From assembly GCA_935421135.1 (NCBI GenBank), contig OW285193.1, positions 10,526,099-10,590,098 of the forward strand: 64,000 nucleotides of DNA, read 5' to 3'. The position numbers and the translations under genes were made by a program. Shown piece after piece: positions 60,378 through 64,000 of this stretch. Origin of the DNA: Bugulina stolonifera. Lineage: Eukaryota; Bryozoa; Gymnolaemata; Cheilostomatida; Bugulidae. The notes beneath the pieces are model-generated. The model made no database searches. It saw only the letters and a list, made by a program, of their open reading frames with translations, and was not told where the DNA came from. Each line of letters starts with the position of its first letter. Positions within the stretch are counted from its first letter, which is position 1.

Positions 60378-62809
60378 CTAAGACTGTCTCACTTCAAAAT
60401 TAATGAATTGAATATACGTCCAGAGACCTCCCAGAAATTCAATGTCCACTTCACCATTTACTGAGTCGACACATACATCTTTGGGGTTTTCTAGAAATGG
60501 AAACGATTATTTACATCTACATGAACAACAATTTTAAAACTATTTTCAAAGTAACTTTCTACATGTAATCTAATTAGTGTACATTTATTGTACATACATG
60601 TTGGGGTTATCAATGCAACATCAGGGATCTTTCTACACCCTAAACTGGCATCCAGGGCATAACATAAGCACATAAATACGTTAGTACATATTATAAGCAG
60701 ATGGTAGACTATAATATTTACCTGATGCATGTATTGGATTAAGATCTATTGGTGTACCCTTTCTAACACCCCCACCTGGCAGAAACTCAGCAGTGATCAG
60801 ATCAACAGAGGAATCTTTCAATATACACACCTTGAAGGGCTCAGTATAGCCTGGGGCCCACTTTACCTGTAATTAAAGTAATGCTGTATGGTGGGAAATC
60901 ATTTATGTGAAATATAATTATAAATTGACACAAAGGAACACTATATTGTGATAAAGTATAACAAGAGCATTACAAAGCTTAATATTTTATAGAGTTGTCT
61001 GCTCTCTTTTCTTGCAAATCGTTGGAAAAGAGAAAACAACTTTGCAATTTATGCTGTAGCTCACTCATTTGATACTATACTGTATCTTCAAAGACCAAGT
61101 TTGGCACTGTATTGGTACTACACAGAAACTACTAAAATCATACATTTAACAGCTAAATAATACAGTTTGTATGGACTTAGGCTACTTAAATGTATCCTTC
61201 AGAAAGCTTTATATTAGGTGTCTTCGCGACCTGAACTTCAGACCCAGGCCGATTTACAAAAATATTTTCCGGTACACATCCGCCACAGGGTCGCGAACAC
61301 ACCGGCCTGGGCCAAAAGCAAAATCCTCATTCCCGTGCGAAGAATTCAGGTGTGCCGATGAGCTAGGGATGGTTTCGTCCGGACAAGCAAAATCCTAGGC
61401 CAATAGCCCTTCTGGCCTTGGTCGGACGACCTAATAGAAGCTTACAAGTCACCTGATAGGAAAGCAAAGGCTACTTATTGACCAATTACAAGTAATTATA
61501 AAAAAGAAATAAGGTGGGCCTGTAAATACACCCTTACCACTCATTATTAGCTAAAACAGAGTGGGAAGCTCTAGGGCTAGTTAGCTGAAGAACAGTCAGT
61601 TGCTTCATCAAAATTATTCAAACACAAGTGAGTTGTCTTCGGAAATACTTTTAATTTATTGTACCAACCTAAATATTTAATATAATGTTGAGATTTCTAA
61701 TTTCTTTCATGTGTATTATAATACATAGGCCTACTATTAATTTGGTCACCGGAGCTGGATATGACCAGTTAGGTGAAAAATAATGCATACTATTAATTGT
61801 ACTGTATTTCTGTAAACAACAAAAGAAATTCTATAGTGAAGTTTTCTTCTCTTTATTCCCCAGGAAGAAGAGAAAGGACAACTTTAACTTTGATGTAGCA
61901 ATTATAGTAGTGCATCATGTACTATTTTGATAGTGGCAATAGCCTTGTTGTTAATACCATAAAAACAGTTAATGACATGAATATATCAACGGTAAAGCAG
62001 CAGATAGAACTACATGTTTCACATGTTTTCACATGAAATAGATACTATTCTAATTATTATTATTAATTTAGACCCTATTGAATTTATACAAGGGAAAAAT
62101 TCTAACTCTGATAACTGGCTAATTTATCCACTTGCTTCCTTAGGAAAGTTATGAAGCTACGAAATTGAAATTGGAATTGAAATGTGTTGAGTTTTTATTC
62201 TACAGGCATTTCTGCTAAAATCCTAGAACCTAGTTTCATGCCAGAGCCTTGAAATTAAAAATAGATAGGCATTATTTGTACTACCATATGACTATGATTG
62301 ATAAGGAGACAGCATCAGAGTACTAGAGCATAATTTATAAACATCATATAGTGTCTCCCCCCCCCCCCCCACTCCACTAGTTCTATAACTACCCCTAGTT
62401 GTCTCAGCTGTGGCTGTAATGCGTACATTTTCCTATCGAGTACCATTATTGACAGTATAATATATAAATGGAGTACAGTACCAGGTTTCCAAAATGTACA
62501 TGTCCTTTGTTTTCGAAGTTTTTACAAACTGCCTTGAAATTTGCTAAAATACTTAACAGGGTACATATAGTTCTCAACGCAGAACACCATATATATAGTC
62601 TAACATTGTTACAGAAATAATGCCCTCACCTGCACAGTTTTAGGAAAGGAGGGATAACTCCAAGCAATCGTTCCACTTGTACACTTGCTGCTGCTATCAA
62701 AGTTGAAAATATGTCCTTTTGACAGCGTCTCAAAAGTGCACTCTCCTGCAGCCCAGGCACAACCAAGACTTGTCACCCAAACTAGTATAGTAGTAGCTTC
62801 GACCCTCAT
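60378..62809 (-). CDS. novel small secreted four-cysteine protein (3 exons, 145 aa)
   Basis: Exons in order of transcription: 62809-62630, 60866-60722 and 60490-60378. All are GT-AG, with junction phases 0 and 1, 438 bp including TAG. The N-terminus MRVEATTILVWVTSLGCAWA is a clear signal peptide, likely cut before GECTFE. The mature chain of about 123 residues has four cysteines (GECTF, SKCTS, KVCIL, DVCVD). It alternates beta-prone segments such as TIAWSYPSFP, TEPFKVCIL, VDIEFLGGLW and YIQFINFEV, suggesting a small beta-sandwich. A TATA box lies at about 62870. Intron 1 is 1.76 kb and holds a GC-rich island and foldback motifs. I do not recognise the family. It would be secreted and disulfide-bonded, two bonds if all cysteines pair. 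Confidence 0.75.
61210..61435. repeat. GC-rich island with internal repeats in an AT-rich intron
   Basis: This block is far richer in G and C than its surroundings. It contains the direct repeat AGCAAAATCCT (about 61318 and 61387) and inverted words built on GGCCTGGG/CCCAGGCC and GTCGCGAA/TTCGCGAC. It is probably a fragment of a mobile element, but no family is identifiable. Confidence 0.45.
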
Positions 62810-64000
62810 TCTATATCAGCTTTACTCTACATTCATCCAAATAGTGTAAGATGTCCTTCAGTACTAGTTTATTTATAGTGTAATGTGCTGCTCTTATCTT
62901 AATGTATATTATGTAGTATGTACCAGATGTTACAAGGTATGTGAGCTCACAGATGTATCTCTGTTTGCTTCAAATATGTTTGTCATGTTGTTACTCACCA
63001 CTTGATAAAAATATACAGTCATGTAGAACTATGAAGCTTATTCTGTCAACTAGTACAGACTTCAAAACTACAGCAGACAGCCTTAGTCCCAATTATACAT
63101 TTAATATAATTCATGTACATGTACACAAATATAATTGCTCTTATTCTAAGTACCACTGCATTGTTTAGAAGCTCATGTAGACGTGTCAGTCAGCAGCTAC
63201 AGCTAGAAAAATATTGAAGACAAGTGTTGTGATTATCAGTTCCAAGGTTTATTATAAAATAATGTTACTACGTCAAAATACATTGAAAAATCTTAGTGTG
63301 AGCTAGTTCTTTTATTATGAATAGTAAAACAAGACGCATTTTATTTTGATTTGTTTCTAGTATTTCAACGCTCATCCGAGCATGCATTCTATTCATAGCA
63401 TATGTACACTGTAGTACAATCACGCCGTATAGTGTATCATTATTGAGTAATAAATCATCTTTTCTTTCACTGTCTTTGGTATTGTAACAGACAGGGGGAT
63501 ATAGGAAAAATCTCAACACCAGTCTATTTTCAAGAGGTTATGAATTTCACGGTAGGTCCCAGAACAAAATTATTCCTACTACTGTAAGAGTTATCTTCTC
63601 TTTCTTTTGTCAAAATTGCAGCGTAAGTACTTTCAGAGTTGCCCTCTCTTACTGCTAATTTTTTTGTCAAGAGGACAACTCCAAAAATATGTTGAAGCTA
63701 CATGCATCATTGGAGTTGTTTTCTCTTCTACTTTTTATCAAAAAGAAAGAACAACTCCAACTTTACATTTGCTGTCACCGTTTTAGGAGTTGTGCTCTCT
63801 TTGGGTTCATGTGTAAACTTTACTAAACTCAAGAGTGTAATGTTTTGTGTATTGTATAATGCTTATACAATCAGCTAGCTACCCAAATAAACAGGAAAGG
63901 TGGTACTGCACATTTGGACCAATTTTAAAACCTGCTAAATACAAATATAATATTATAGAAAATATGGGCAAATTTGAAATTATAATTATTATTATATTGA
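62810..64000. other. promoter and spacer upstream of the four-cysteine secreted gene
   Basis: A TATAAATA box on the minus strand lies at about 62870, 60 bp before the ATG. Further on are a partial relative of the hairpin MITE (about 63310-63350) and a dense cluster of foldback motif copies (63591-63800). I see no other gene. Confidence 0.55.
63591..63800. repeat. cluster of GAGTTGTCCTCTC foldback motif copies
   Basis: At least six copies in both orientations occur in 210 bp: GAGTTATCTTCTCTTTC, AGAGTTGCCCTCTCTTA, AAGAGGACAACTCCA, TGGAGTTGTTTTCTCTTC, AAGAAAGAACAACTCCA and GGAGTTGTGCTCTCTTT. Two adjacent copies form a hairpin (63711-63758). Confidence 0.85.

Noticed and set aside
1..64000. CRISPR arrays, operons, bacterial signals
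   Set aside because: The window is intron-containing eukaryotic DNA; no regularly spaced identical repeats were seen.

Overview
The window is AT-rich nuclear DNA from an invertebrate animal. Protein-coding sequence lies in short exons bounded by GT-AG splice sites, genes are widely spaced, and introns and spacers are full of small transposable elements and foldback repeats. The gene content (a eukaryotic AdoMet decarboxylase, a GLUT-type sugar transporter, secreted PAN plus C-type-lectin proteins) indicates a metazoan. A sponge or another early-branching invertebrate is my guess; nothing here proves it. All gene models were assembled by hand from open exons, splice sites and phase, with no transcript or database support.

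Layout. 1-8.9 kb: gene-poor, with a MITE, copies of a dispersed repeat and one orphan exon at 7.3 kb. 8.9-10.2 kb (+): a two-exon gene for a small coiled-coil, lysine/arginine-rich protein I do not recognise. 14.2-20.2 kb (+): a complete eight-exon S-adenosylmethionine decarboxylase proenzyme gene (AMD1 type), all catalytic residues present. 22.2-22.55 kb (-): 3' end of a non-LTR retrotransposon. 24.3-33.5 kb (+): a facilitative sugar transporter gene (SLC2A/GLUT) with two alternative first coding exons, one carrying a uORF that overlaps the main start. 35.7-37.3 kb (-): a five-exon gene for a small secreted six-cysteine protein. 42.9-60 kb (+): a cluster of four PAN/apple + C-type-lectin secreted protein genes (L1-L4). 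L3 is intact. L1 is cut in its last exon by a solo LTR, L2 lacks a signal exon and is frameshifted, and L4 has lost nearly all its lectin domain. L2-L4 are a tandem array with a unit of about 4 kb. 60.4-62.8 kb (-): a three-exon gene for another small secreted four-cysteine protein.

How the genes relate. AMD1 supplies decarboxylated AdoMet for spermidine/spermine synthesis and GLUT moves hexoses; they look like unrelated housekeeping neighbours. The 35-63 kb half is different: six genes or gene remnants for secreted, cysteine-rich proteins, one group actively duplicating and breaking. This resembles a fast-evolving recognition or mucosal/defence locus, but that role is inference.

Across the window runs a very frequent short foldback motif (GAAGTTGTCYTCTC and its complement GAGARGACAACTTC), about 30 occurrences, several as paired arms. 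It is the most pervasive signal that gene annotation does not explain.
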